DNA from: Bidens hawaiensis
Lineage: Eukaryota; Streptophyta; Magnoliopsida; Asterales; Asteraceae
NCBI GenBank assembly: GCA_021521415.1
Contig: JAIQDT010001652.1
Span: 326,001-390,000, forward strand
Direction of reading: 5' to 3'
Length of the DNA: 64,000 bases
Numbering within the stretch: the stretch's first letter is position 1; the number at the start of each line of letters is the position of its first letter. The position numbers and the translations under genes are program-made. Positions 33,229-45,900 of this stretch are shown one piece after another. Under the pieces are notes generated by a model. It ran no database searches and had not been told where the DNA came from. It was given only the letters and a program-made list of their open reading frames with translations.

Positions 33229-33659
33229 GCTTGTACGGCCCATTAGGCTAGAGTATTCCTACAGTCTAGTTTAGTAACGCGTTATGTATAATTTACAGGC
33301 CCTTGCTTGTGATTTTGCCCTTAGGAACTTCCTAGCTCGTTGCTAGTATTCGATCGATCTCTGGTGAGTTCATGATGCCCCTTTTACTCATTTTACTTTT
33401 GGGCTAGCATGCGCACCTAAATGTTTTCTTACTTGATGAAATGTTTTTAAAATGATTTTATATAGGCTTGCTAGTATATGGTAAGCCTTGGAATGTTAAA
33501 TATATATATATATGTATATACATTATTTCTTGGCCTCTATTTGGCGATGTTGTAGTCGTTTCGACTACTGATGTTGTGTATGCCTACTTCGTGTTTGCAT
33601 GCACTGATGTTACGTGTTTGGGTTGTACGTTTGCTCGACCCTGATGTTATATGTGGATG

Positions 33660-33701
<42 letters not shown>

Positions 33702-34229
33702 TGTTATGTATATAGGGATGTTATTGAATGGATGTTTACATATACATTTGTATACGTATGTATGAGGATGTTTAAGTTCGATAATGATGATTAGATGGAT
33801 ATACGATTTTTCTTTTAGAAAACCTTTGGTATGGCTATCATGATTTTATTACTGATATCTTTTACTTAAAACTTGAACTCACTCAGCTCAAGCTGACTTT
33901 GTGTGCATGTTAGTGTAAGTTTCAGGATTTGGAAGAGGATGCCTTATCGCTTAGACGTGCACGGAGCTACTTGGATGGTGAAGGGCATACTGGAAGGAAG
34001 AATTGTTTATGAATATTTTATTTCAAGGAAACTTATAAAAGTTATACTTATTTTGGTTCTTGGGCAAAATTCCCGGGTTTCGGGAACTTATTTCATTTTT
34101 CATGTTTTCCGCAAAATTTATACTCTGATACGTTTGTTTTAATGGAAGAAACGGTTCTTAAGTTTATTAAATTTTACGAGTGTTTGAATGATTACCAACT
34201 GTGGGGTTCCCGGGGTTCGGGGCCTTACA
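33229..34229 (+). repeat. T1 3' LTR, second part
   Basis: Resumes at ggcttgtacggccc after the Athila TSD and ends ccttaca at 34229, followed by TSD cctca. Contains a (TA)n tract at about 33660-33700. Confidence 0.9.
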
Positions 34230-34234
34230 CCTCA

Positions 34235-35044
34235 CCACCACACCCGTCGCCCACCTCTGACCTCCACTTCAAATTTCGTTTGGTTACACATTCACCTCCA
34301 AAACCAATAACTTAAATCTTAACAAATCCTTCACTTCTCCACTTAATTTCAACATCACGTTTATCAATAACCTCACCAATCACCCAATCAACGATGCCAT
34401 TGAAGTTAGAACAAGAAGACTCATTCGAGCACACGTTACTAGTAATTTGCAAAGTCTATTTCTTCAAAATCCCGTCGCATCCCAAAAGAAGCGGTTATAA
34501 GTCCAGAGAGTGATTCTAATCTAAACAAATTTGGTCTGACATACTCCATCTTATTTCCGGTGATCTGTTTTTGTTGCGTGTTTCGTTAACCTTGGCCGGT
34601 AACTCGATTTATTTACTACACTACATAGGTTTGAATCTAGGTTATTATGAACGGAATCTATGGTGGACATAACCGTCAGCAACCACGACTTGTAATTTAC
34701 TTCCGATCAACAAGTGCGAATAAGCTTCTTCACCAGCACCAGATCTGCGAATCGTAAATAATCACCATCGTTTGCCAACGCAATTTAAGTCGCACCTGGG
34801 CACATCGATTTTAAAAAGAATTGGGCTTGGACTAGGTTGCTGATGTTGGACGATAGTAGTGGATGATGGAGATGGTATGATGTGGTTGAAGACGGTGTTT
34901 GTAGAAGCGGTGGATTGTAGAAGAGATAAGATGGAGGCTGTAAATTTGGCTTTTAACTTGGGGAAGGAAGGAGTTTGGTTTTGACGAAAATAGCCCTTGA
35001 AATTCTTTAGTAGACATGATATCTTTTATTATGTTACACAAATA
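34235..35044. other. Interior of the small TIR transposon, non-coding
   Basis: No reading frame of note. Joins to 1223-1407 when T1 is removed. Begins with the flank sequence copied at 15722-15747. Confidence 0.6.
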
Positions 35045-35250
35045 GCCCTTTAGTGGATAAGAAAACTAAAATGCCCTCATGTGCAATGCACATGAGATTA
35101 CTTAACTGAAAAACTTAACATCCGTTAGTGTAAAGGACTAAAACCGAAACAAAATACCTTATTAAGGATAAAGAGTAAAACTCATTTTCGAAAAGAACCC
35201 ACTTCATAATTTAACTAATTCAAAAGGGAAAAAATTGTAATTTTTTCTTT
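35045..35250 (-). repeat. Right terminal inverted repeat of the small DNA transposon
   Basis: Inverted match of 1039-1222, with blocks such as gtaaaggactaaaa and aatttaactaattcaaaa. Confidence 0.6.
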
Positions 35251-35864
35251 AAATAATGTACACAAAAATATTCATAATTTACACTTAAACATTGGATATA
35301 ATGATTGAAATAAACTTAGGATCATCCCAGTTGAAAATGAACCATTCTTGAACATACTAGAGGTGGTACCAAATACACAAATTTAGCATGATTTAACAAG
35401 TTACCCCTAAATATCAAAATCAACATTACAAACGGTCATCGTAGTCATCGAAAGTTTGTATTTTTGAGTGACATAAACAACTACCACAACTACCCGGGTA
35501 GATTAGAATATCTAAAGTGTCATTGAAAATTATATGTTACTTAAAATTAAATAAATGAAAATAATTAGTAGCATTACTAATAAGAAAAAGAAAACAAATT
35601 AATGTTATATGTTTTACCTTAAACTCTCTCCAATTCAACTCGGATACTCAGTCTCATATAGATTAGCATACACCAAAGCATTCCCAACAACAAATAACAT
35701 AGGCTTAGCCAATATTCGGTCAAATATGTACTTAGTAAACAATTCGTATATTAATTAGTAATGAATGCTTAAATAAAAGAAAAACATTAAAACATAAAAA
35801 GGATATTATTAGATCGCATCATGTGTAAGCTTTGTAGTTTTTTCAAAGTGCTTCAATGGCAAAC
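35251..35864. other. AT-rich intergenic DNA
   Basis: No feature recognised. Confidence 0.55.
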
Positions 35865-37841
35865 TGTAAGACCCCAAATCCCGGAAATCCTACAGTTGGT
35901 ATTAATACAAAATACTTACAAAAATCCTTAAACTCAAAAACGGTTCATTCCATTAAAATAACCAATTCAGAGTATAATTCAGCGGAAGATCATAATTATT
36001 AAAACAAGTTCCCAAAACCCGGGAATTATGCCCAAAACCAAACTTCAATGTATTCAATAAAGCTTTAAAAGAAAAATGTTCATCATTAAAACTTCAGACT
36101 AAGTATACCCTCCACCGTCCAAGTAGCCTCGTGCACGTCCAAGCGGAAACGCATCCTCCTCCTAACCTAAAACTCACACTAACAAGCACACAAAGTCAGC
36201 TTGAGCTGAGTGAATTCAAGTTTTAATAATTGACATCTAAAATAATAATAATCATAATAATCATTCCAGGAGCTTTAAAATAAACGGGATACAACAGTTA
36301 GGCCATCATCATCAATAAATAATCATACTTATATATATATATATATACACATCCATATAGTTATATCCCTATATTATCATCCAAGTAATAACATTAGGGT
36401 CGAGCACACGTACAACCCAAACACGTAACATCTCATCCAACGTATGCAAACACAAAGTAGGCATATGTAAACATCCTTAGTCGATAACGACTAATAAACA
36501 TCGCCAATTATTGGCCATACAATAATATATGTATAAACATACATACAAACATACAATAATATCATCTCAAGGCCTACCCTACACAAGTAAGCCCATATAA
36601 AATAATTTAAACGATTCATCAAACAAAATCACTTAGGTATGCATGCTAGCCCAAAAACTTAAAAAGAGTAAAACGGGCATCGTGAACTCACCTGACACAA
36701 GGCACGATTTCACCACGAGCTAGAGAATCCCTAAGTATCCCCAAAACTCAAACGCCTTTCGGTTTACATACAATCATTACTAACGACATCGAAAGGACTC
36801 GTTTATCCTACGAGACGTTCTAACATGGTTTGAGTTACCTAAAGCCTCGACCTCATCAAACTCAATCATACAGCCCCCGGGGCCTTACATTCACCTACAC
36901 GACCCTTAGATACTCCCGGGAATAAAGAATTCCCAAATTACCCCTGGAAGCACTAGGTGACACTAGCACGCGCGTTTAAGAGTTGTTTAGGCAATTAATA
37001 TCCAACTCAGCCCCGTGTGGACCCAATATGATAAATTTACAGCCAACAAGTCCACACGACGCTACACGAGTCAAATGGGTCGGTAACCTGCAAGCACAAC
37101 GCACCAACTATTCAATAAACGCAAATACACGTTGTACCGACCCGTTTGAGTAACCGACAACCCATTCAGCCCCATTACTTATAAAAATCATTTTCCAACA
37201 GCCCGTACATTAAACCGAAGCTATCCGAACTGAATTGGTCATCACTTACTTCATCCCTCGCGTTAAACGCAACAAATCACTATTCTAGACAACCGAAAAC
37301 TAGTTTTCAATCTACAACTAGTTGACCAATCAAACGAATACCAATGGACATAATTTTAAAGTATGTTATACTAGACATACCTAGGAAGATTTTGGTGCAA
37401 AAACCTCAACCAAAACAGTCCCGGAATTGCTCAATTGGATAGCCACCCGGTTTGCCTAAAACAAGCCATTTATCGATCAATAAACGAGTTATAATGACCA
37501 ATTAAGGTAAAAGACTTGTAGGAACATGGGACTAACCTTCAATTGAAGTTTCACGCCCTAAACTTGGCTGCATAAAAGAAAAACGAGGGTGGTTGGGGCT
37601 GCTCTTGGTCCGATCGGCTAAAGAGAAAGGGAGGGGGTTAGGGTTTTTATGTTTTATGTTATAATAAAAAATGTTTCATCCTAGCCCCTCCAAGTTGAAA
37701 GATATGGCAACTTGAAAGGAAAGTTAAATAATTTACGTACCGGGATGACGAGAAGTTTCCGAGGAATGTCGGTTAAATCCCAAGAGATGTACATACTCTA
37801 CAAGCTTTAAATCTTTGAACCGAAAATTAACGGGTGTTACA
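35865..37841 (-). repeat. Solo LTR of a Tekay-like element
   Basis: Reads tgtaagacccc... to ...cgggtgttaca on the + strand, i.e. TGTAACACCCG...GGGGTCTTACA on the - strand. 1977 bp, close to the T1 LTR in length and layout (TA tract, ends). No internal region adjoins it. Flanks caaac (35860-35864) and ctaac (37842-37846) are a 5-bp TSD with one mismatch, as expected after LTR-LTR recombination. Confidence 0.85.
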
Positions 37842-39084
37842 CTAACACCGAGTGAAGAGATATAAATGTTTAAGGATTGAGGAGTTAGATTTTCAGAAAA
37901 TGCACAACATAGATATTATATTATATTATATTATATTATATTACATTACATTACATTACATTTATTTTATTTTATTATAATATATTTTATTTATTTTATT
38001 ATATTACATTACATTATGGGTGCAATTTACCTTGATACATTCTTTTCATGTTTGCTCCATATAAACAACCATAAATCAACAACTACCATTAATATTCCCA
38101 TAGCACCAGTAGCATTAAGATTATAGTAGTTTTGCGTCGGTATGCAAAATTGGATAATTAAATTAATTATCTAATCCACAGATAACAACGCATCATAGGC
38201 AATTAAAATCGGTTCATCTAAATATTACAATTGTGTTTTATTTTGTTTATTTTCTAGTATTATAGTCATGAACTTAGGTATAATATTGTTGCTTGGGAGA
38301 AACTCTGTCCATAGTTCTTCTCACAAGTAAACAAAGAGCCCGAACACGTTGCTCCCTGTTTACTAGTGAAACGCTCAGCCAAATTAACAAGGGTGTCTTC
38401 ACACAGGACTTAATCTAGCCTATGCGTACCAAAGGATGATCAACACAAGAACACTATTTTGAAATCCATAAAAATGAAAATGAAAAACAAACAAAAATGT
38501 ATAGTTACTCTCTCTAGCTCTATTGGCTATGTTAACTCCCATTTCATATGATCGATACGAGTTCTGCATGACGTCTAGAAGTGTGGAATTCTCATAGACT
38601 TGTATATGGTGTAGAAGACAAAAAACAAAAAATTTCACAAAAACAAACAATACAAGAATGGGTAGTAAACGATGCAAAAAATCTTTTATTTATAAATCAT
38701 CATAGATTACAAACCGAAAGAGTATACATCTTTTTGCCTACCGATGTGAGCTCTACGTCAGTTCAACCCACAAAATTAGCCTTATTTGCTTCTTTCATAA
38801 CGACTCAACATAACACACACAGAGCAAGTTTTCTAGGCTTGGGCTTGGGCCACCAAGTTTGCCTCATGTTTCTATTTTGCATGGCGACGGTCATAGAATG
38901 AACCAGCTCGCTAACTCTCAATAATTCATTATTGAACTCTATGCATTATCTATGTTCTAAATAATCTACACCTTGACTAGCATTGCTGGGACCAACTTCA
39001 TTCATTTTGACTTTGAACTTGATGTTTCTTGTTAACACTAATTTGCAATAGAAAATAGTATTTTTTTTTTTTAATTCTAGAATG
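37842..39084. other. Intergenic DNA with a pentanucleotide microsatellite
   Basis: 37914-38024 is a degenerate (TATAT)n/(ATTAC)n tract. The - strand at about 38410-38300 has a short open stretch (starting EDTLVNLAERFTSKQ) that I do not recognise. Nothing else seen. Confidence 0.55.
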
Positions 39085-42000
39085 GATAGTGCATCGAACA
39101 TGTTGGGCTGCTATATAGCCTCTGGATTCCAACATTTGAGGGCAAGATATGCAATTTTTCCAACTTCCTTTCGTGAGTATCGCCCTTCTAAATTCGCGTC
39201 CGTTGCCCTGTATAGTTTTACTTCAGCACCCAATCTAGTAAGTTATGCTCTACACAACACTGTTTGCTATCAATGGCATGCCTCCTAGTAACGGGTTCCA
39301 ACAAACCTATCCCAAAGTTATATAAGTCACATTTTGTTGTAAGTCTACCCGTTCACATAGGTGATGTTACCTCATACAAAATGTTAAAAGGACTGGCTAG
39401 CTATTAATAGTAAAATGTAATATGTCCACTATTTTATTGAGCCCTTTTTAGATAAAAACGGATAAATCAAGAACAATGGAATTGAAATGAACATGCAACG
39501 ATATACTTTGGGGCGGTATGGGCTTCTGTCCCCATGACTTGAGTTGTTATATGACTCATATCATCCATTGGACTAGGTTTTGCAAAAATAAAGTCTGATG
39601 GCTTCACATTATATTCCTAAAAACCAAAAAAATTAAAATAATAAATGAAGAGACTATCAAGATAAACAAAACCATAATAACAGTATGGAGAATATAAAAA
39701 ATTTAGTTATGGGTATGCATACTAAATCTAGCAAGATGTTAGAACACTTAAACGCGATATATAACTTTGGATTCTGAAGCATGCAAGTAAGAGTGCCCTT
39801 GAGCGACTTCCACTGCCACATTAATCTTTTGTTCCCAAGAAAGAGGCTCTTCGCTCCCTAAAATGAGGCATACATACATGTAAACATGGATATAAACATG
39901 AAACATTAGATGAATAACATTGGCAAATATAGGAAATTTTCTCACAGAGGTCACAAATATCTTTAGTTGACAATCATTATATACTTACAGCGATCGTTTG
40001 TTTTATTCACTATAATAGGACTAAACGAATTTTCATAAGGGACGACCGACCTCTGTACTGCAAAGGTAGGCCCACCCATGATGAATAATAAAAATTGCAT
40101 ATGACTTAGAAGATATAAATCAGGAAGAAAACTAACATGTACGATCAAAAAGATGATTCGGCAAGCTGCCTAGAGGCATGAATTCATATACCATAAACCT
40201 ATTTTCGCCTTCACAACATAAACCAATGAGGTTTACCAGATTTGGATTATCAACTTGACCAAGATAAATAATTTTTGACTATAAATTAAATGCAAGTTTA
40301 AATTAGAACAACTATAACAATTAAAGAAAGAATTATATAGCTAGCATTAGAGCAAACACCTACCAACCAATCTTTATGGCCTTGAAACTCTGTGGGATTA
40401 AGTGCCTTCGCTGCAACAGCCGTTCTAGGGGTACCAGTTCTTCTGTAAAAGGGTTTCTTTGTTAAGCCATCCTTTGTATATGCAGCCAAAACAGCCAACT
40501 CCTAAAATGATTGTTGAGATAAAAGGCCTTTTATGGGACTAAAAATAAGTGTTACAAAAATAAATAGAAATAAAATTTGTTAGCTTTTAATAAGAAGCGT
40601 TTTTTTAGCATTATGAAACGGTCGGTATTGATGACGTATTTTAAAATTTAGAGAAAAACAATGTCCTGAATTTAATAAGCCTTTGAAAATCCATGTATGA
40701 AAAAACAAGTTAGGACTACACCTAAAATGTAAAATGACCAAGCATGTTACCCAACAATAGGTGGAAAATCATATTTCATAAGGACGCTGTTAAAAAGGAA
40801 CTACCAAGCCAAAACTTATATAATTAAGGAAAAATTCCAAGGTTGTGTGTTGTGAAATATACTTGTAAAAGCTAGAAATCGTGCTATGTTAACTGTCACA
40901 TAGGTACATAGCCATCTCATTAATTTATCCATTTTGGAATAATTAGCCACAATCCCATTAAAATATTAATTAAACTACTTAAAAGAAAAGAAAAACAAAA
41001 AATAATAATTTATGATTGGGAGCTAGTGAGATGAACCCACTAAATGTTTGTGATGGCATAGTTATTACCATGGCGTTTCGCCTCAATACTGCTGAAAATG
41101 TTTAACGGGGCACGGTGTTCATGGCACCATCGTGCCCATGTGACATGCATGGCCCTCCCTAATACAACCTAAATATTTGTAATGGCCTAATGTTCACCCC
41201 GTGTTGCACATTAGAACTAAACCTTGTTACCAATAAGTTAAGACAAGCTTAAATGGAAGAGAGTATATAACATTGTGTGCATATATCATCCATACTGAAT
41301 AGATCCATCTTTCACTAAAGGAAATCTCACACTTCACTTGGTTTTGACAAAAATAAATAAACTTATACTGTCATCTGAACAACCCTTATGTGTGAATAAC
41401 AAAAAAACGAAATATTATCACTAAATTATAAATTTTATCTAAATAAATTGAAATTGTAACGTTAGAGATAAAAGTTGGCTTATAGTTAGTCAAAGTTAAA
41501 TTGCTTATCTATTATGAAAGAATATATGACTCAAACAAACCCATAAACCACAAAAGTTTTAAACAAAATGTAATAATGCATATAAAATTTCAAGCTTCAA
41601 ATTTCCGATCCAAATATTTATGTAAAAAGTTAAGACAAATCCGAGGACAACTAAAATAAGCATTTGTGGTCTGCATAATTCAACCTAAATTTTATATATA
41701 GCAATACTAATCATGTAAGAATATACTTTACTGTGCTTGGCTGTCACAAAAACTTTCAATACAGCTAGCTACATGGTAACTTATAGATGCACAATAAATT
41801 TTTTAGGCAACATTTGATACAAGCAAAGCAAATTCATAGGCCAAATATTTTCATCAAACAAAGAAATACTCGAAATTAAATTTAAAAATCCTTATAACTA
41901 GTAAGCAAAACTACCTAATTTTGAACATAAAATTTAAACGAGCATAGGCAAACTAACACCAAATCCTAAGTGGTGACATGGTGAAATAGATCTAAGAAAT

Positions 42001-42312
42001 TGTCGAATTGAAAATTGTCAATTGCAAAGTTCATTACCTTGAGCATTCTAGGGCATGGCATGCTTGTTTTATTCCTATGAGCAATCAACATGTTATAAAT
42101 GGTTGAAATATGAGTTCTTCGATTTCGATTCCTGATCATGAAAAAATTGGTTAGAAGTAATCACGACCCATTCATAAAAAATGGAAAGTTGTATTATCAA
42201 AACAAAACTCACTACAAGATAGAAGAGATTATCAGCTACAAAACAATAAATAAATAATGATATACCTTGAGAAGACTTCGCTGGTTTTCACTTTAAATCG
42301 GCAACCAAGCAT
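39085..42312 (-). pseudogene. Receptor-like cytoplasmic kinase (RLCK VII, PBL-like) pseudogene
   Basis: Exon-like blocks with GT/AG borders, in order: 42312-42266 (ATG, MLGCRFKVKTSEVFS), 42131-42038 (ending MPCPRMLK), 40501-40365 (Gly-rich loop GVGCFGCIYKGW, then, in another frame, VAAKALN), 40278-40143 ([18 protein letters not shown]), 39857-about 39720 (EPLSWEQKINVAVEVAQG, VIYR...KCSNILLD), 39616-39500 (SDFIFAKPSP, TTQVMGT) and about 39356-39085 (CDLYNFGIGLLEPVTRRHAI, LEGRYSRKEVGKIAYLALKC). These match a plant RLCK catalytic domain from P-loop to C-lobe. Defects: a frameshift between P-loop and VAAK, loss of the RDxK region, DFG changed to DFI, APE changed to APK, and in-frame stops in the C-lobe. 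Introns are kept, so it is not a processed copy. Exon limits are approximate. Confidence 0.8.
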
Positions 42313-42649
42313 TACTAATTTGGATTTGCGATGGCACACAACGCTAATGGCCACCGAAGATAAGAACAAAACCAAAATTAGGGTTTATGTTTTTTGAGTG
42401 GAGTAGGGCGTCTATTATATTCTTCGATAGGTAAAGAATAATGGGTTGTCTTGGGCTTATGAAACAAATGGTGGGCCAACAATGACTTAAATGCTTAAGT
42501 AAAAAAATCAAACACTCATTTTAAGAAAAAAATTCATTTACATTTGGAAAAATCACATGGGAAAAAAAGGAAACATAATTTTTTGTTCTTTTCACATAAA
42601 AATTTAATATATTTTTGTATTTCTTTTTTCATTTCCAAAAGTTCTCTAA
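42313..42649. other. Upstream region of the kinase pseudogene
   Basis: AT-rich, with ccctaattttgg-type 5'UTR-like sequence on the - strand near 42375. No other feature. Confidence 0.45.
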
Positions 42650-43598
42650 TGTAACACCCCAACCCGGCATATTGTACACCGGGACGGTACGTTGATTGCT
42701 AATAAACTCGTAATACTATTTAAGCAACAATAATATGATTATTAAATTTCAAATAGTTCGCAATTACACAATAATAATCCAAATAACAATACATCGGAAA
42801 AACAAACATTATTAATTTAACGAAAATTGGTTTTAAATACTTCGAACCATGCCCTATTGCCAAATAACAGTCCCGAATTCACATTTAGCTTGTGGCAATT
42901 CCAACTAAAAGTGTATTTTTTTCAACAGTCCGCTGCTTAATGATGGTTAACTCTGATTCTTACGTGGAACACATTGTTGTCAAAAACTTGATTATCTATC
43001 TCTTTAATATAATTAAAATCAAAACAAAATCAAATTCCATGCGTGTTGTTTGAGGGGATTAACTACCAAATCAGTTTGTGTATTGTTAATATGATTAACA
43101 GGCTGTTGGAACATTAATTTTTAAAAAAAACTAGGTTGAGTTGGTTGGTAATTGCTCAAATTGTTCGGTAGAACACAAATTCTCGCTTAAACGGTAATTC
43201 GTGCGTTGTACAAGGGGGTTGCCGACCCGTTCAGCTCGTGTAGTGTCGTGTGGACTTATTTGCTGTAATAATGTGATATTTCATGTATACCGGCTGAGTT
43301 GGTTGCTAATTGCTCAAACGGTTCGGTAGAACACAAATTCTCGCTTAAACAGTAATTCGTGCGTTGTACAAGGGGATTGCCGACCCATTCAGCTCGTGCA
43401 GTTTCGTGGGGACTTATTGACCATAATAATACCATATTTTATCTAATCGGGCCTGATTTGTTTGGTAATTACTTAAACGGCTTGATAACGCGTGAATTCG
43501 ACACACTTAACGTAACCCGGGTGTAGTTCGGGAACCCTTTTATCCCCGGTTTTAACTAAAGATGGTTTTGGTAATTAAAGGTCTTGGGGGCTGATGTA
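42650..43598. repeat. Degenerate gypsy LTR fragments with a tandem repeat
   Basis: 42650 begins tgtaacaccccaaccc, like a reversed gypsy LTR end. About 43130-43500 holds three tandem ~150-bp units sharing ggttcggtagaacacaaatt and gcgttgtacaagg blocks; the third is more diverged. No coding. Confidence 0.6.
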
Positions 43599-44102
43599 TG
43601 TAAGACCCCGAATCCCAGGAATCCTACAGTTGGTATTCATACAAAATACTTATAAAAATACTTAACTCAAAAACAGTTCAATCCATTAAAATAACCAATT
43701 CAGAGTATAATTCAGCGAAAAACCATAATTAATAAAACAAGTTCCCGAAACCCGGGAATTATGACCAAAACCAATTTAAATGTATTTAATAAAACTTTAA
43801 AAATAAATGTTCAATATTTAAAACTTTCGTCTACGTATGTCCTTCACCATCCAAGTAACTTCGTGCACATCCAAGCGGTAACGCATCCTCCTCCTAACCT
43901 GAAACTCACACTAACATGCACACAAAGTCAGCTTGAGCTGAGTGAGTTCAATTTTTAATAAATAACATCAATAATAATAATCATAATAGTCATTCCAAGG
44001 GTTTTAAAATAAAACGGGATATAACAGTTACGCCATCATCAACATCAAGTAATCATCATTATATATATATACCTATATATATAAACATCCTTATAATTAC
44101 AT

Positions 44103-44138
<36 letters not shown>

Positions 44139-44263
44139 TCCAAATAATAACATCATAGTCGAGCACACGTACAACCCAAACACGTAATATCTCATCCAAC
44201 GTATGCAAACACAAAGTAGGCATACGTAAACATCCGTAGTCGATAACGACTACTAAACATCAC
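43599..44263 (-). repeat. Truncated Tekay LTR (3' portion)
   Basis: Starts tgtaagaccccgaatccc and parallels the first ~0.7 kb (+ strand) of the solo LTR at 35865, including a (TA)n tract at 44106-44136. Ends abruptly at 44263 against a gag fragment. Confidence 0.8.
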
Positions 44264-44460
44264 CAAATTATCCCACCAACACAGTGCCTCATAACGAAAA
44301 GAGGCAGTAGCATAAGTCACCATGTCATCCCCCTTGCATTTACTAACTCTCAGAACGGCCTCCATCTCCCTCACCCACTGATGTGCTGCCAACGCATCCT
44401 TCGTACCATCAAAAGAAGGGGGGTCACACTTCTTAAAGTCACCATACGAGCAACCCCATG
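44264..44460 (-). pseudogene. gag: Tekay gag fragment
   Basis: The - strand encodes GCSYGDFKKCDPPSF through ALCWWDNL, matching the T1 gag at about 17260-17445 but without the T1 frameshift. It lies directly against a 3' LTR fragment, so everything from mid-gag to mid-LTR has been deleted. The other side is cut by T2 at 44461; the rest of gag would be expected past the window end, beyond the 5' LTR of T2. Confidence 0.8.
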
Positions 44461-45900
44461 TGTAACACCCCGACCAAAGGCGGATTATACATCGGGGCGC
44501 CACATATTGTTTCATTACTCGTGACACTATTGGGTGTCAATATTTAATAAATATATTCATTCGCGCACGCGCAACGCAATCGCAACATAAATCAACATAA
44601 ATCATTATATTATAAGACAAAATATTCGATCAACAATAACTTGTCTTGATACATTTTAATCTAAGTTCAAAAGTAAAAACGTCCTACGTGTCCACAAGCT
44701 CCAAATGTAGCTACAGCAAACCTGAACATGTGTTAAAATAAAACGTCAAACACTTGCGTGTTGGTGAGAAATCAAGTTTAATAGATAATAGATAACAATA
44801 ATCACTGCGCGCAACACGTGTATGTCTGGTGTTTAACAAGGGTGTAATCAGATTGTGATCAAGCCTAAATAGATCATAGTTCATAGTTCAATCCGTGCTC
44901 CCAAATGAGCACAAAAACAAGAAAACATCTGTGCAAGTGTAAACAAAGAAAACCGTAAACGATAGGTCTCCCGTGTTCATCTAATGGATCCATGAAAACT
45001 TCGGAATAGGCCGAACAAAGCGGTTAATGATACACACATACAAATAAACAGCCAAGTAAACGTCCTCAACACATGGGATACTGCGCGACTAAAGTTCATA
45101 AACAAGTTTAAGACTCTAAGTTTGTATGAACACATGAACATCCCAAAACATTAAAAATAAAAAAGGATTAGGTACGAGATTACTCACTTGATAAACGGTG
45201 CGGTGTAAGATAAAGCAAGAATCAACTTTAAACAAGCACAAGTTAACCTATAAATAAGATTATTGTTTTAATGATTTGTTTTAAGTCTTGATTATAAGTT
45301 AGCATAATTAATAAGTAAATTATTATATATAATATATATTACCGGAAAAGCAGGGCAGAACAGGGAGGAAGACGGAGGCATAGAGGGAGGCGGCTGAGGA
45401 AGAACAACGGCAAGGAGCAAGAGAGAACAGGAGAGTTTAAGTGCTTTGTGTGTGTAGTGTTAGGAAATTAACATTATTATTTATAGGGAAACCCTAGGAG
45501 ACATAAATCCAGAAAAAGAGGAAAAGATTCCAAGGCAAACAGAACAAGACAAACCAAAAGATAACAAAAGATATGACGGCTGCAGGAAAAGAGAAAAAGC
45601 AAAAGGGAAGACTGACAGGGAACAGTAAACAGGCATGGGAGGTGTCAGAAAAGGTACTGGTCAAGCATGGAAAAAGCAGATCTCAAAAGATAATGTCAGT
45701 CACTTTTCCTGCCAACCAATGGGGTTGGTGCGCATGCTGCGCCAAAAGTGGCTTTTCAGATATCAAAAGCAAACAAGCAAGTTAAAACAGAAGAAAGGAC
45801 ACAAGACAGCGCGAGAAAGCTGCGCGCGCGAGAGGCTGCGCACACGAGAAGATTGAGCGCGCGAGGGCGAAGGCAGACAGAACAAACCTTAGCGCGCGCC
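44461..45900 (-). repeat. T2 3' LTR, distal part
   Basis: Runs from tgtaacaccccgacc to the SIRE-2 target gcgcc (45896-45900). With 58254-58744 it makes an LTR of about 1.93 kb. Open frames here (e.g. 45573-45856) have no protein similarity I recognise. Confidence 0.82.

Larger units (their letters stand above)
1408..34229 (+). mobile_element. T1: Tekay-like Ty3/gypsy chromovirus, doubly interrupted
   Basis: LTRs start TGTAACACCC and end CCTTACA. The whole unit is bracketed by the 5-bp TSD cctca (1403-1407 and 34230-34234). Domain order is gag, protease, RT, RNase H, integrase and a C-terminal chromodomain-like segment, which with the LTR start fits the Tekay/Del chromovirus clade. SIRE-1 sits in the 5' LTR and an Athila element in the 3' LTR. 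The 5' end holds a complete LTR, its own TSD and flank, and then a truncated second LTR. The coding region has several stops and frameshifts, so this copy is dead. LTR copies differ by a few percent by eye. Confidence 0.9.
1039..35250. mobile_element. Small TIR DNA transposon (Mutator-like?), split by the T1 nest
   Basis: Sequence at about 1039-1222 reappears as an inverted copy at about 35045-35250; shared blocks include the stretch around catgtgcattgcac and the stretch around ttgaattagttaaattatg. Removing T1 (1408-34229 and one TSD) leaves about 1.4 kb between these arms, with about 0.2 kb TIRs at roughly 75% identity by eye and no transposase-like frame inside. Long TIRs suggest a non-autonomous Mutator-like element. 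The outer ends and the 8-9 bp TSD could not be fixed: tttaagtaa on the left and tttaaataa on the right are candidates but sit slightly out of register. Confidence 0.55.

Noticed and set aside
38300..38420. Short open stretch on the - strand as a possible exon
   Set aside because: No recognised family, no clear splice borders, and not contiguous with the kinase pseudogene.
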